From NCBI GenBank assembly GCA_050013875.1, contig JBEKEK010000020.1, positions 6,764 to 70,763 on the forward strand: DNA of 64,000 bases. Direction: 5' to 3'. Positions within the stretch are counted from its first letter, which is position 1. The number at the start of each line of letters is the position of its first letter. Source of the stretch: Trebonia sp050013875. GTDB taxonomy: Bacteria; Actinomycetota; Actinomycetes; Streptosporangiales; Streptosporangiaceae. The translations under genes were made by a program, and so were the position numbers. Below are positions 25,904-34,563 of the stretch, in pieces. The notes under the pieces were generated by a model, which saw only the letters and a program-made list of their open reading frames with translations, made no database searches and was not told where the DNA came from.

Positions 25904-27361
25904 GTGACGGGCCTTTTCACGCGGTTGCCCGGGGGCGCCAATCCTCAGCTTGAGCCCGAATGGGTTGACGAGGTGCTGCTGGCTGGCGCAGCGGATGACG
26001 TGTGCCTGCACCTTGGGGCCCCGGTCAGCCGGGGTGAACTCGGCCGGCTGGTGGCGGAGCGCCACCGCGCCCTGGCTGACGCGGGGCTGCGGCGAGGCGG
26101 CTCCGTCGCGCTGTGCCTCCCGCCGTCGCTCGCGTTCATCACCAACCTGCTCGCCTGCTGGCAGACCGGCGCGCAGGCGTCCCTGCTTGACCACCGGCTG
26201 ACCGCGTTCGAGGTCGACGTCGCCTTGCGGCGACTGGCGCCGCAGGTAGTGGTGACGGCCAGGTCATCCGGGGCCGGCGGGCCGCTGCGGGGCTTCAGCG
26301 AGGTCGCCGAGCGCGTGGACGCCTACCCCGGCCAGCCCGCCACCACGAGCCACGCCGTCATCCAGCTCAGCTCCGGGTCCACCGGTCCGTCAAAGATCAT
26401 CGGCCGCGACGCCGCGAGCCTCGTCGAGGAGGTCAGGCGCTACACGCTGATCGACGGGGTTCCCCGCGGCGGCGAGCGCATCGTGTCGCTTGCCTCGATG
26501 GTCCACGTGCTCGGGCTTGTCGGCGGCCTCCTCTACAGCCTGCACGCGGGCCTGCAGCTGACGATCCCGGCCCGGACAACCGCGGAGGGCATCCTGTCCG
26601 CGGTCGCCGCCAGCGAGCAGCCGACCACGCTGCTCGGCGTCCCCTTCCACATCGAGCTGCTGGCCGCGGTGCTGCGGCCGCCGAAGCTGCCGCAGCTGAC
26701 CGGCATGACCACCGGCGGTGAGCTGATCCGCCCCGATGTCCACGCCGCGTTCGTCGATCGCTACGGCGTGCGCCTGGGCAACATGTACGGGATGACCGAG
26801 GCGGGCGTCATCGCCACCGACCTGTTCGGCGAGCACCGGCCCGCCGTGATGCCCGCTCCCGGTATCACCTTCCGGGACCAGGACGGGGAACTGCACCTCG
26901 CGCTGCCCGCCTCGCCGTACCTCGGCGAGCAGGATCCGGGCCGCTGGTCGGACGGCTGGCTGCATACCAGGGACGCCGGCACCGTCGACCCGCGGACCGG
27001 GCTCGTGCGGGTTCTCGGCCGCCGGGACTCACAAGTCTCGGTTGGCGGCCTGAAGGTGGACCTGACCGAGGTCGAGCACATGCTCGCCGCGCTCCCCGAG
27101 GTCGCCAACGTGGTCGTGATCCATGACCACGCGATCGAGGCGTACCTGGTGCTCACCGAGGGAGCTGCGCTGCCCGCCGTGGAACGCCAGCTCACGACCC
27201 GGCTTGCCCCGTATAAGCGACCGCGGCGGCTGCACGTGGTCGAGCAGCTGCCGCGCACGGCCACCGGGAAGCTCGTGCGCAGCCAGGCTGCCCTTCGGGA
27301 CGTCACGCCGGGGCGCGCGGGGCAGCCCCGCCCCGCCGCGAGTGCCGAGCCACTTCCCTAA
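25904..27361 (+). CDS. AMP-dependent ligase (second)
   Basis: 485 residues from the GTG at 25904, placed after AAAGGGAGAG; an upstream ATG at 25841 lacks a ribosome site. ANL motifs are A3 IQLSSGSTGPSKIIG near 149, A5 NMYGMTEAGV near 294, and A10 PRTATGKLVR near 455. It differs strongly from the first ligase and is followed after 15 nt by a carrier protein. It probably activates a second acid and loads that ACP. Confidence 0.87.
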   Translation: MTGLFTRLPGGANPQLEPEWVDEVLLAGAADDVCLHLGAPVSRGELGRLVAERHRALADAGLRRGGSVALCLPPSLAFITNLLACWQTGAQASLLDHRLTAFEVDVALRRLAPQVVVTARSSGAGGPLRGFSEVAERVDAYPGQPATTSHAVIQLSSGSTGPSKIIGRDAASLVEEVRRYTLIDGVPRGGERIVSLASMVHVLGLVGGLLYSLHAGLQLTIPARTTAEGILSAVAASEQPTTLLGVPFHIELLAAVLRPPKLPQLTGMTTGGELIRPDVHAAFVDRYGVRLGNMYGMTEAGVIATDLFGEHRPAVMPAPGITFRDQDGELHLALPASPYLGEQDPGRWSDGWLHTRDAGTVDPRTGLVRVLGRRDSQVSVGGLKVDLTEVEHMLAALPEVANVVVIHDHAIEAYLVLTEGAALPAVERQLTTRLAPYKRPRRLHVVEQLPRTATGKLVRSQAALRDVTPGRAGQPRPAASAEPLP

Positions 27362-27376
27362 GAGAAAGCGCTGATC

Positions 27377-27637
27377 ATGATCGATGAGATTCGCCAGTTC
27401 GTGCTCGATTCCCTGACGGACATGAACTACAGCATCGAGGGCATCGACGACGACACCGCGCTCGGCCCGGCCGGTGCCGACCTGGAGTCACTCGCGCTGG
27501 CCGAGCTCGCCGTGCGCGTCGAGGACAAGTTCGGCGTGCGGTTCGATGACGACGAGGCTGAGCAGCTCGCCGGGATGACCGTCGGAGAGTTCTGCCAGGC
27601 CGTAGCGCCGCGGATCCCGTCCGCGCCGGCGCACTGA
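27377..27637 (+). CDS. Acyl carrier protein (LES type)
   Basis: 86 residues; pantetheine Ser in GADLESLALAELAVRVEDKF at about residue 40. It is paralogous to the carrier at 21941-22201. It sits directly after the second ligase and 2 nt before another carrier protein, the arrangement expected for a loading ACP. Confidence 0.9.
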   Translation: MIDEIRQFVLDSLTDMNYSIEGIDDDTALGPAGADLESLALAELAVRVEDKFGVRFDDDEAEQLAGMTVGEFCQAVAPRIPSAPAH

Positions 27638-27639
27638 CC

Positions 27640-27876
27640 ATGCCCGGAATGCTGGAGCGGCCCGAGGTCGTCGCGATGCTCGCTACCTACGGGGGCCGCC
27701 ACCCCGAGCAGGTGCCGGAAGCGATCGACTCCCTGGAGCTGGCCTGGCTCATCCACCAGGTCGAGCAGCGTTACGGCGGCATGGACATCGACGATGACGC
27801 GATCGCCCGCATGGCCACCGTCACCGGCGCGGTCGACGTGCTGCGGGACCTGAAGATCGGGTCAGCCGGTGAGTGA
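27640..27876 (+). CDS. Acyl carrier protein (short)
   Basis: 78 residues; Ser of EAIDSLELAWLIHQVEQRYG near residue 30. It is shorter than usual at the N-terminus. Its stop overlaps the GTG of the ketosynthase, so it is likely the ketosynthase's own elongation carrier, while the preceding ACP is used for loading. Confidence 0.85.
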   Translation: MPGMLERPEVVAMLATYGGRHPEQVPEAIDSLELAWLIHQVEQRYGGMDIDDDAIARMATVTGAVDVLRDLKIGSAGE

Positions 27877-29023
27877 TGTGCGCGTCAGCCGGGGGACGGG
27901 CCAGGTAGTCGTGACCGGCACCGCCGTCCTCAGCGCGTACGGGCCGGGAACCGAGACCCTGCTAGCCGGAGTGCTGTCCGGCCGGCCGGCCTTCGCGCCC
28001 GTCCAGCGGTTCGACGTCAGCGCGCGCCGGGCCCGCTTCGCGGCTGCCACGGCGGGCAGCCCGCGGCTGGACGCCGAGGTCGCCCGCACCGTCCGCGAGG
28101 CGTGCGACGACGCCGGCCTTTCGCCCTCCGACCGCGCCCGCACCCCGCTGTTCCTCGCCATCCACGGTGACCCGGCGGCCCCCCGGGCCGCAGCGGCAGG
28201 ACGATCAGCGCTCGGACCGCAGGCATTCGCCGCCGCGGTAGCCCACGCCTGCGGCCTGGCAGCGCAGGACCTCCGCTGCTACATGTCGGCATGCGTGGCG
28301 GCAAGCAGCGCGATCGGTGACGCGGCGGCCATCATCGCCCGCGGCCTCGCCGCCCGCGTCGTCGTCGCGGGCGGGTACCTGGTGGAACCCGACCAGTTCG
28401 CCCTGTTCGACGCCGGCCGCGTGCTGGCCGGCGATGGCCAGGTGCGCCCGTTCAGCGCCGGGCGGCGCGGGCTGCTGCTCGGCGACGGCGTCGGCGCCGT
28501 CGTCATCGAGTCGAGCTTGGCGGCGCGGGCGCGGCGCGCGCCGCCGCTGGCGCGGATCGCGGGCTGGGGCCGCAGCGGCGACGCGTACCATCCCTGCCAG
28601 CCGCGCCCCGATGGCCATGGCCTGGCCCGGGCGATCACGGCCGCGCTGCAGCGGGCCTGCGCTATGGCGGGCGGCATCGGCTACATCAACGCCCACGGGT
28701 CGGGCACCACCGCGAGCGACCCAGCCGAGGCGAACGCGGTGCGGCTGGCGCTGGGCGATGCCGCCGACACCGTGCCCGTGAGCTCCACGAAGTCGCTGCA
28801 CGGCCAGGCCCTGGAGGCCTCGGGGGTGCTCGAGCTGATCGTCACGCTGCTGGCACTGCGCAAGGGCATGCTCCCCGTCAACGCCGGCTACCTCGGCGCC
28901 GACGATGGATGCAGCCTCCGGCTCGTGCTTGACGAGCCGCTTGCCACTGACGCGGGGCTCGCGATGAGCCTCAACTGCGCATTCGGCGGGGCGAACACCG
29001 CGATCGTTGTCGGGCTGCCGTGA
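27869..29023 (+). CDS. FabF/APE-like ketosynthase with altered second His motif
   Basis: 384 residues of the KAS I/II fold. The nucleophile is Cys142 in YMSACVAASSAIGDAA and the first His is His276 in INAHGSGTTASD. The second His motif, normally GMTGH in FabF, reads KSLHGQALEASG (308-319), so Gln313 replaces the usual His while His311 takes the preceding Thr position. It overlaps the ACP upstream and the chain-length-factor-like gene downstream. This order of ligase, two ACPs, KS and small KS-like partner resembles aryl-polyene-type systems, though their dehydratase and ketoreductase are absent. Confidence 0.85.
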   Translation: MSDVRVSRGTGQVVVTGTAVLSAYGPGTETLLAGVLSGRPAFAPVQRFDVSARRARFAAATAGSPRLDAEVARTVREACDDAGLSPSDRARTPLFLAIHGDPAAPRAAAAGRSALGPQAFAAAVAHACGLAAQDLRCYMSACVAASSAIGDAAAIIARGLAARVVVAGGYLVEPDQFALFDAGRVLAGDGQVRPFSAGRRGLLLGDGVGAVVIESSLAARARRAPPLARIAGWGRSGDAYHPCQPRPDGHGLARAITAALQRACAMAGGIGYINAHGSGTTASDPAEANAVRLALGDAADTVPVSSTKSLHGQALEASGVLELIVTLLALRKGMLPVNAGYLGADDGCSLRLVLDEPLATDAGLAMSLNCAFGGANTAIVVGLP

Positions 29024-29604
29024 CGCCGCTAGAGCCCATAGCGCCGACCAGCCCGGAGCCCATAGCGCCGACCAGCCTCGGCGCCCTGCTCGCGGCGGCC
29101 GCCGACGCCGGCCTTGCGGTCCTGTCGACCGCGTGCTGGCCCGAGGGGACCGCCGATGATGAGGTTCCGCCGCTCGCCGGGTTCATCGAGTCCACCTTCA
29201 GCCCGCTGCTGGCCGAGGTCGCGGCCCGGGCCCTGCGCAGGCGGCCCGAGCCGACGGTGCCCGGCGTGGTCACCGCCATCGTCATCGTGACGGCTCTCGG
29301 CGACATGACCAGCGCGACCCGCGTCGCCGCCGTGGTCGACACCGGCGAGCGCGTCTCTCCGCTGCTGTTCTTCCAGTCCGTGCCGAACGCGGTCGCCGGC
29401 TACCTGGCCGCCCGCTGGGACCTGACCGGGCCGGTGGTGTGCGTCAGCGGGATGAGCGCCGGGCTCGGCATCGCCGCGCTGCTTACTGACGACGCGGACG
29501 CCGATGAGGCGCTCGTCATACGTGTCGACCTGGCGGCGGCCGGCGATGGCCTGGACCGTGGCGCCGCCGTTCTCGTGACCCGGCCGGACCGGAACGTTCC
29601 ATAA
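29020..29604 (+). CDS. Small chain-length-factor-like KS partner
   Basis: 194 residues matching the N-terminal half of the ketosynthase fold, as in the beta-ketoacyl synthase-like partner of aryl-polyene clusters: SPLLFFQSVPNAVAGYLAAR, then LTGPVVCVSGMSAGLGIAAL. The nucleophile position near GMSAG has no Cys, so it cannot condense by itself. The GTG start overlaps the KS stop. It probably forms a heterodimer with the KS. The N-terminus contains a short duplicated segment, EPIAPTSPEPIAPTS. Confidence 0.7.
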   Translation: MTPLEPIAPTSPEPIAPTSLGALLAAAADAGLAVLSTACWPEGTADDEVPPLAGFIESTFSPLLAEVAARALRRRPEPTVPGVVTAIVIVTALGDMTSATRVAAVVDTGERVSPLLFFQSVPNAVAGYLAARWDLTGPVVCVSGMSAGLGIAALLTDDADADEALVIRVDLAAAGDGLDRGAAVLVTRPDRNVP

Positions 29605-29632
29605 CGGCATGAACTTCCAACGGGAGACAGCG

Positions 29633-30724
29633 ATGAGCACCCTCAATATCGACCACATCGAGTTTTATGTCGGTGATGCGGTCGCGATGACGCAGTCTTT
29701 GTGCAGCGTCTACGGCTTCCGTGTCTACGGCCGCGGCGGGCCGGAGACGGGCCTGCCCGGGCAGCGCAGTGTCCTCCTCGGCCAGGGCGGCATCCGGATA
29801 CTGCTGACCACCGGGCTGCACGAGGACCACCCGGCCAGCCAGTTCGTCGCCAGGCACGGCGATGGCGTGGCCGTGATCGGGTTCGCCGCGGACGGCGCCG
29901 CCGGTTACGCGGATGCGGTCGCGGCCGGGGCGACCAGCATCGGCCAGCCCCGTTGCTGGGAGAACGACAAGGCCCGCGTTGTCACCGCGGAGATTGAGGG
30001 CTTCGGCGAGGTGGTCTACCGCCTCATCGAGCGTCACGGCCCCGACGCCGAATTCCTCCCGGGCGCGATCGTGATGGAGCCCGGCGCCGCCGCCGGAGCG
30101 GCCGACGACCTGCTCACCCTCATCGACCACGTCGCGCTGTGCGTGCCGGCCGGCGAGCTCGACCCCACCATCGCCTTCCACCAGCAGGTGCTCGGATTCA
30201 CGGTCATCTTCGAGGAGTACGTCGAGGTCGGCGCCCAGGGCATGATCTCCAAGGTGGCGCAGAGCCCGGCTGGCGGTGCCACCTTCACCATCATCGAGCC
30301 GGACCTCAACCGGCAGGCCGGCCAGATCGATGACTTCCTGGCCTGGCACGGCGGTGCCGGGGTGCAGCACCTCGCGTTCCTGACGCAGGACATCGTGCAC
30401 GCGGTGCGGACCTTCAGCGAGCGCGGTGCCGGGTTCGCGGTGACCCCGTCAAGCTACTACGACATGCTCGGCGCCCGCCTCGGCACGACCGAGATCCCGG
30501 TCCAGGCCCTGCGGCCGCTCGGCGTCTTGGTCGACCGCGACCACTGGGGGCAGATGTACCAGATATTCGCGAAGTCGACGCACATCAGGCGCACGTACTT
30601 CCATGAGCTCATCGAGCGCCGCGGCGCGCGCACGTTCGGCATGAGCAACATCCCGGCGCTGTACGCGGCGAAGGACCGCGAACTCGCCGAGATCCGCGAG
30701 ATGACAGGCACCACCCATGCCTGA
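29633..30724 (+). CDS. hmaS: 4-hydroxymandelate synthase
   Basis: 363 residues of the HPPD/HmaS family of non-haem iron oxygenases. The 2-His-1-Glu iron site is His166 (IDHVALC), His246 (GVQHLAF) and Glu325 (FHELIERRG). The substrate loop reads IIEPDLNRQAGQIDDFL as in HmaS, not the NEPA-KKKSQIDEYL form of HPPD, and the C-terminus TFGMSNIPALY also matches HmaS. It should turn 4-hydroxyphenylpyruvate into 4-hydroxymandelate, the first step to 4-hydroxyphenylglycine. The ATG at 29633 follows CGGGAG. The next enzyme, 4-hydroxymandelate oxidase, is not in the window. Confidence 0.85.
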   Translation: MSTLNIDHIEFYVGDAVAMTQSLCSVYGFRVYGRGGPETGLPGQRSVLLGQGGIRILLTTGLHEDHPASQFVARHGDGVAVIGFAADGAAGYADAVAAGATSIGQPRCWENDKARVVTAEIEGFGEVVYRLIERHGPDAEFLPGAIVMEPGAAAGAADDLLTLIDHVALCVPAGELDPTIAFHQQVLGFTVIFEEYVEVGAQGMISKVAQSPAGGATFTIIEPDLNRQAGQIDDFLAWHGGAGVQHLAFLTQDIVHAVRTFSERGAGFAVTPSSYYDMLGARLGTTEIPVQALRPLGVLVDRDHWGQMYQIFAKSTHIRRTYFHELIERRGARTFGMSNIPALYAAKDRELAEIREMTGTTHA

Positions 30725-30772
30725 CCTGCCCACCCCGCTGCCAACGAGACACCTGTGGAAGGGACAAGAACC

Positions 30773-31762
30773 GTGACCCAATCGGTCACCCCGCCGTTCG
30801 CGCTCACGGAGCGGGAACGCTCGCTGCTGCCGTCCGGCTCCGATATCGAGTTTTACGCCGAACACGGCTGGTACCTCAGCAAGAAGCTGTTCACCGACGA
30901 TGAGATCGACGAGCTGCTCGCCGCAACCGAGCGGTACTACGCGGGAGAGCGCGATCGATCCCTGCCGCTGTGGCCGCCGAAGCTGGCCTACTGGGACCCG
31001 TCTAAGGGCGACGTACAGCGGCATAACGACTACGTGCACTACGAGCACGACGGCATCGCCGGCCTGCTGAGAAAGCCGCTCATCGGCGCCGTCGCCGGCG
31101 CCCTGGCCCGCAGCGATGAGATCCGGGTGTTCCAGTCGACGCTGATCTACAAGCCGCCGATCGCCGCCGAGCCCACAAACTTCGTGCCCTGGCACTTTGA
31201 CAAGCACTACTGGTCAACCTCGACATCGGACAAGATGCTGACCGCCTTCATCCCGTTTCGTGACTGCGACGAGGAAATGGGCACCATCACGATGATCGAC
31301 GGCAGCCACCAGTGGCGTGAGACCGGCCGCGATGACACCGTGACCAGGCACTTCGCGGATCGGGATCCCCGCGACTTGGAGAGCATGCTCGGCCGGAACG
31401 CGGCCTACAACAGCGCCGACGTGGTCAAGGTCCCGATGATCATCCCCAAGGGCCACATGAGCTTCCATCACTGCCGGACCTACCACGGCAGCGGGGCCAA
31501 CCGCAGCCCGCGTCCCCGCCGCGCCATCTCGTTTCACCTGCAGGACGGCGAGAACGCCTACCGCCGGTTCGAGCTGAGCACTGGCGAGCTCCTCGCGTAC
31601 AACCATGACGTGCTGGTACGGCGCCTTCCGGACGGACGTCCCGATTATGGCGATCCTGACTTCTGCCCGGTCCTGTGGCGCAGCCGGACCACTGACGGCA
31701 GCGGGTACCGCGCACTGGAGGTTGGACATGTCTCGTTATCTCTGGGACCAGCGGCATCTTGA
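30773..31762 (+). CDS. Phytanoyl-CoA dioxygenase (PhyH) family oxygenase
   Basis: 329 residues from the GTG at 30773, after GAAGGGA. The Fe(II) facial triad is His141-x-Asp143 (PWHFDKHYW) and His238 (TYHGSGAN), with Arg250 placed to bind 2-oxoglutarate. PhyH enzymes in natural-product pathways hydroxylate, halogenate, desaturate or rearrange carrier-bound or free substrates; nothing here predicts halogenation since the Asp is present. The gene lies just after hmaS and overlaps the DUF3050 gene by 35 nt. Confidence 0.87.
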   Translation: MTQSVTPPFALTERERSLLPSGSDIEFYAEHGWYLSKKLFTDDEIDELLAATERYYAGERDRSLPLWPPKLAYWDPSKGDVQRHNDYVHYEHDGIAGLLRKPLIGAVAGALARSDEIRVFQSTLIYKPPIAAEPTNFVPWHFDKHYWSTSTSDKMLTAFIPFRDCDEEMGTITMIDGSHQWRETGRDDTVTRHFADRDPRDLESMLGRNAAYNSADVVKVPMIIPKGHMSFHHCRTYHGSGANRSPRPRRAISFHLQDGENAYRRFELSTGELLAYNHDVLVRRLPDGRPDYGDPDFCPVLWRSRTTDGSGYRALEVGHVSLSLGPAAS

Positions 31763-32519
31763 AATCGACCGCCTCGAGGAGCAGATCACGCAGGCGAGGC
31801 GAGCCGTCGTCAAGCACCCGCTATACGCGGCGCTGACCAGCCAGCACGCGATCCGCACGTTCATGGAGCACCACGTGTTCGCCGTGTGGGATTTCATGTC
31901 GCTGCTGAAATCGCTGCAGCGCAACCTCACCTGTGTGGAAGTGCCGTGGGTGCCCACCGGCCCGACCGGCAGCCGCCACCTGATCAACGACATCGTGCTC
32001 GTCGAGGAGAGCGACGAGCTTCACGGCGGCTACATCAGCCACTTCGAGCTCTACCTGGGCGGCATGACCGAGGCCGGCGCTGACACGTCGGTCATTGACG
32101 CCTTCATCGGCCGGCTGCGTGCCCGGCGGCCGGTGCTCGCGGCGATCGACGAGGTGAAGGTACCGCCGCCGGCCGCCGAGTTCGTCCGGCTAACCTGGGA
32201 CTTCATCGAGAACGCGCCCGTGCACGCGCAGGCCGCGGCGTTCGCCTTCGGCCGCGAGGACCTGATCCCGGACATGTTCGAGCAGGTGGTCCACGTTAAC
32301 GAGCGGCTCGGGTCGCTCGGCACGTTCGTCGATTACCTTTCTCGCCACATTCAGGTCGACAGCGAGGAGCACACCCCGATGGCCATGCAGATGCTCGCCG
32401 ACCTCTGCGGCGAGGACCGCGCCAAATGGGCCGACTGCGCCGAGACGATCAACCTCGCCCTGGCCGCCCGCGCCCGCCTCTGGGACGGCATTCTCGCGGC
32501 CATCGGCGAGCCCGGATGA
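31728..32519 (+). CDS. DUF3050 (haem-oxygenase-like) protein
   Basis: 263 residues of the all-helical DUF3050 family, which belongs to the haem-oxygenase-like fold that also holds di-iron oxidases. Candidate metal ligands appear in three helices: His48/His49 and Asp55 (MEHHVFAVWDF), Glu93/Glu94, His99, His105 and Glu107 (VEESDELHGGYISHFELY), and His207, Asp211 and His215 (HIQVDSEEHTPM). Related enzymes oxidatively cleave or N-oxygenate substrates. Overlap with the PhyH gene suggests they act in sequence on the same intermediate. Its 3' end overlaps the convergent PPTase gene by 71 nt. Confidence 0.8.
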   Translation: MSRYLWDQRHLEIDRLEEQITQARRAVVKHPLYAALTSQHAIRTFMEHHVFAVWDFMSLLKSLQRNLTCVEVPWVPTGPTGSRHLINDIVLVEESDELHGGYISHFELYLGGMTEAGADTSVIDAFIGRLRARRPVLAAIDEVKVPPPAAEFVRLTWDFIENAPVHAQAAAFAFGREDLIPDMFEQVVHVNERLGSLGTFVDYLSRHIQVDSEEHTPMAMQMLADLCGEDRAKWADCAETINLALAARARLWDGILAAIGEPG

Positions 32520-33162
32520 CGAAGGGAGCGGCGCCGGCCAGCGCCACGGCGGCCCGGAAGCCGGCTGGCGCCGGGACGTCGGCCACCCGATGCGCACCGG
32601 GCGGCTCCGCGCAGCTGACGACGTCGTCGCCGGAGACAGCGATCCGCAGGTTCGGCCACAGCCGACCGCCGGCTGCCTTGACGACCGCCTCCTTGCGGGA
32701 CCACAGGCGCGTGAACCGGTCCGCCCGCGCGCCGTCGTCGCCGCCCGCCGCGACGTAGTCCGCCTCGGCGGGCGGATAGAACCGGGCGGACATCGCGACC
32801 GCGTCCAGGCGAGGCGCGAGGTGCTGGATGTCGACCCCCACGCCGCGGCCGACGGCGATGGCCACCGCGACCAAGTCCGCCGAGTGCGACAGGCTGGTGG
32901 ACAGCCCAGACCACGGGGCCGCGAGCTCGGGCTTGCCGTAAGGGCCGGTGTCCCAGCGCAGTATCGACGGCGTCACCCGCAACTCGCGTGCCGCGAGAAT
33001 CCGGAGCGCGCCGTGCGCGACCGTGTACTGCTGCCGGTCGCGCTGGCTCAGGAATGCCGCGGCCCGGGCACGCTCGCTGTCATCGAGGACGTCCCGGCAG
33101 CGGGCCACTTCCTCCGGCGGCAGGTCCACCGGAACGATCCAGACGCGAGCGAGGCCGGTCAC
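32449..33162 (-). CDS. Sfp-type 4'-phosphopantetheinyl transferase
   Basis: 237 residues with the Sfp-type landmarks: a basic YTVAHGALRILAARELRV region, WDTGPYGKPEL, LSTSLSHSADLVAVAI, the magnesium site GVGVDIQHL, and WSRKEAVVKAAGG. It attaches phosphopantetheine from CoA to the carrier proteins, here the five ACPs of this cluster. The GTG start overlaps the aminotransferase stop (GTGA). Confidence 0.9.
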   Translation of the reverse strand: MTGLARVWIVPVDLPPEEVARCRDVLDDSERARAAAFLSQRDRQQYTVAHGALRILAARELRVTPSILRWDTGPYGKPELAAPWSGLSTSLSHSADLVAVAIAVGRGVGVDIQHLAPRLDAVAMSARFYPPAEADYVAAGGDDGARADRFTRLWSRKEAVVKAAGGRLWPNLRIAVSGDDVVSCAEPPGAHRVADVPAPAGFRAAVALAGAAPFVIRARRWPRECRPRGGRGRPGRG

Positions 33163-34439
33163 GACCGGACGTCGGCGATCAGGGCGGCGAGCCGACGGAC
33201 CCCCTCATCAACCTCGTCCGTTGCCAGCGCGCTGCACGACAGCCGGATCGCGTGGCTGCCACCGCCGCGGGTATAGAAGAAGCTCATCGGCGTCCACAAC
33301 ACGCCGTAGTCTCTGGCCGAGAGCTCGAGCAGCTTCTCGTCAGCCCGGACGGGCACGCCGAGGACTGCGAAGAAGCCGCCGCTCGGCGTGTTCCAGGTGA
33401 TCGCCGGATCGGCGAAGTGATGCTCGAGCGCGGCCAGTAGAGCAGCCATGTTGCGCCGGTAGAACGAGATCTTCTGCTGGTTCGCCGCGCGCAGGCTGTA
33501 CCCGCACGAGACGAGCACGCCGCCGATGATGGCCTGGGCGATCGGAGATGTATTGACGGTGACCATGCTCTTTACTGTCGAAAGCTCATCAGCCAGCAGG
33601 CCGCGGTGGCCATCGGCGCCGACCACCACCTGGTCCGCGACTAGGAAACCCACACGGGCGCCAGGAAACACCGACTTGGCGAACGAGCCCAGGTAGATGA
33701 CCCGCTGATCGGTGTCCAGCGACTTCAGCGCCGGGCGGTGCCTGTCATCGGACCCGAACAGTCCGTAGGGGTCATCCTCCAGGATCAGCAGGTCCTCCTC
33801 GGCCGCCACCTCGATCAGCCCGCGCCGCGCCTGGTCGCTCAGTGAGACCCCGGACGGGTTGGCGAAGTTCGATACCACGTACAGGGCACGCGGACGGCGG
33901 CCACTGGCACGGACCTCCCGGGCGACCCGCGCGACCGCTTCCGGGCTAAGCCCCTGGGATGTCTCGGGAACCGGGACCACCGGAACGCCAAGCACGCGCG
34001 CGGCACCGGTGAAGCCGACATAGCACGGCTCGGCGGCGAGGACGACATCCTCGGGTCCCGCGGCAAGGCCGCGCAGCACGATGATCATCGCCTCCTGGCA
34101 GCCCGACGTCACCATGATCGACTCCTCCGGGACGCTGATGCCCTCGTCGACCTCAAGCATCCGCGAGATCATCTTCCCGAGCTGGCCGTTCGTCCGGCCG
34201 TACTGCAAGATGGCCTGCCGGACCCGCGCCTCGCTCATCGCCCCAGCGCGCAGGTGAGCGATATACGCAGCCAGATAGCGCTCGACGTCCGTCACGTCAT
34301 AGAACTCATCGAATGGCCGGCCGGCGGCAAGGGAAATCGCCGTGGGAAAACGGCTGGCGACTTCATTGAGGAAATTCATTGACGCCGCCACCGGATCGGT
34401 AACCGACGTGTGCAACGTTTCGCGTGCTAGTTCAACCAT
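33159..34439 (-). CDS. hpgT: HpgT-type PLP aminotransferase
   Basis: 426 residues of fold-type I, class I/II aminotransferases. The PLP Lys is in YLGSFAKSVFPGARVGF, with NPSG (NFANPSG) and LEDDPYG before it. The N-terminal MNFLNEVASRFPTAISLAAG and QYGRTNGQLGKMISRML resemble (S)-4-hydroxyphenylglycine/phenylglycine aminotransferases. Together with hmaS this points to an arylglycine pathway, where it would transfer an amino group to 4-hydroxyphenylglyoxylate. The ATG at 34439 is chosen over one at 34475. It is divergent from the hydrolase gene. Confidence 0.82.
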   Translation of the reverse strand: MVELARETLHTSVTDPVAASMNFLNEVASRFPTAISLAAGRPFDEFYDVTDVERYLAAYIAHLRAGAMSEARVRQAILQYGRTNGQLGKMISRMLEVDEGISVPEESIMVTSGCQEAMIIVLRGLAAGPEDVVLAAEPCYVGFTGAARVLGVPVVPVPETSQGLSPEAVARVAREVRASGRRPRALYVVSNFANPSGVSLSDQARRGLIEVAAEEDLLILEDDPYGLFGSDDRHRPALKSLDTDQRVIYLGSFAKSVFPGARVGFLVADQVVVGADGHRGLLADELSTVKSMVTVNTSPIAQAIIGGVLVSCGYSLRAANQQKISFYRRNMAALLAALEHHFADPAITWNTPSGGFFAVLGVPVRADEKLLELSARDYGVLWTPMSFFYTRGGGSHAIRLSCSALATDEVDEGVRRLAALIADVRS

Positions 34440-34563
34440 GAGGCCAGTCAACCCGCTCCCGTTACACGACCGCATTGGCGATCAACCGCGCAACATCATT
34501 CCCGCAGCCGGTATTTACGCGTCAAAAAATACATCATGACAATGGCGTCGACAACAGCTTACG

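Noticed and set aside
29633..30724. HPPD (homogentisate-forming) as the product call
   Set aside because: The substrate loop and C-terminus match HmaS (IIEPD, GQIDDFL, FGMSNI), and an HpgT-type aminotransferase is in the same cluster.
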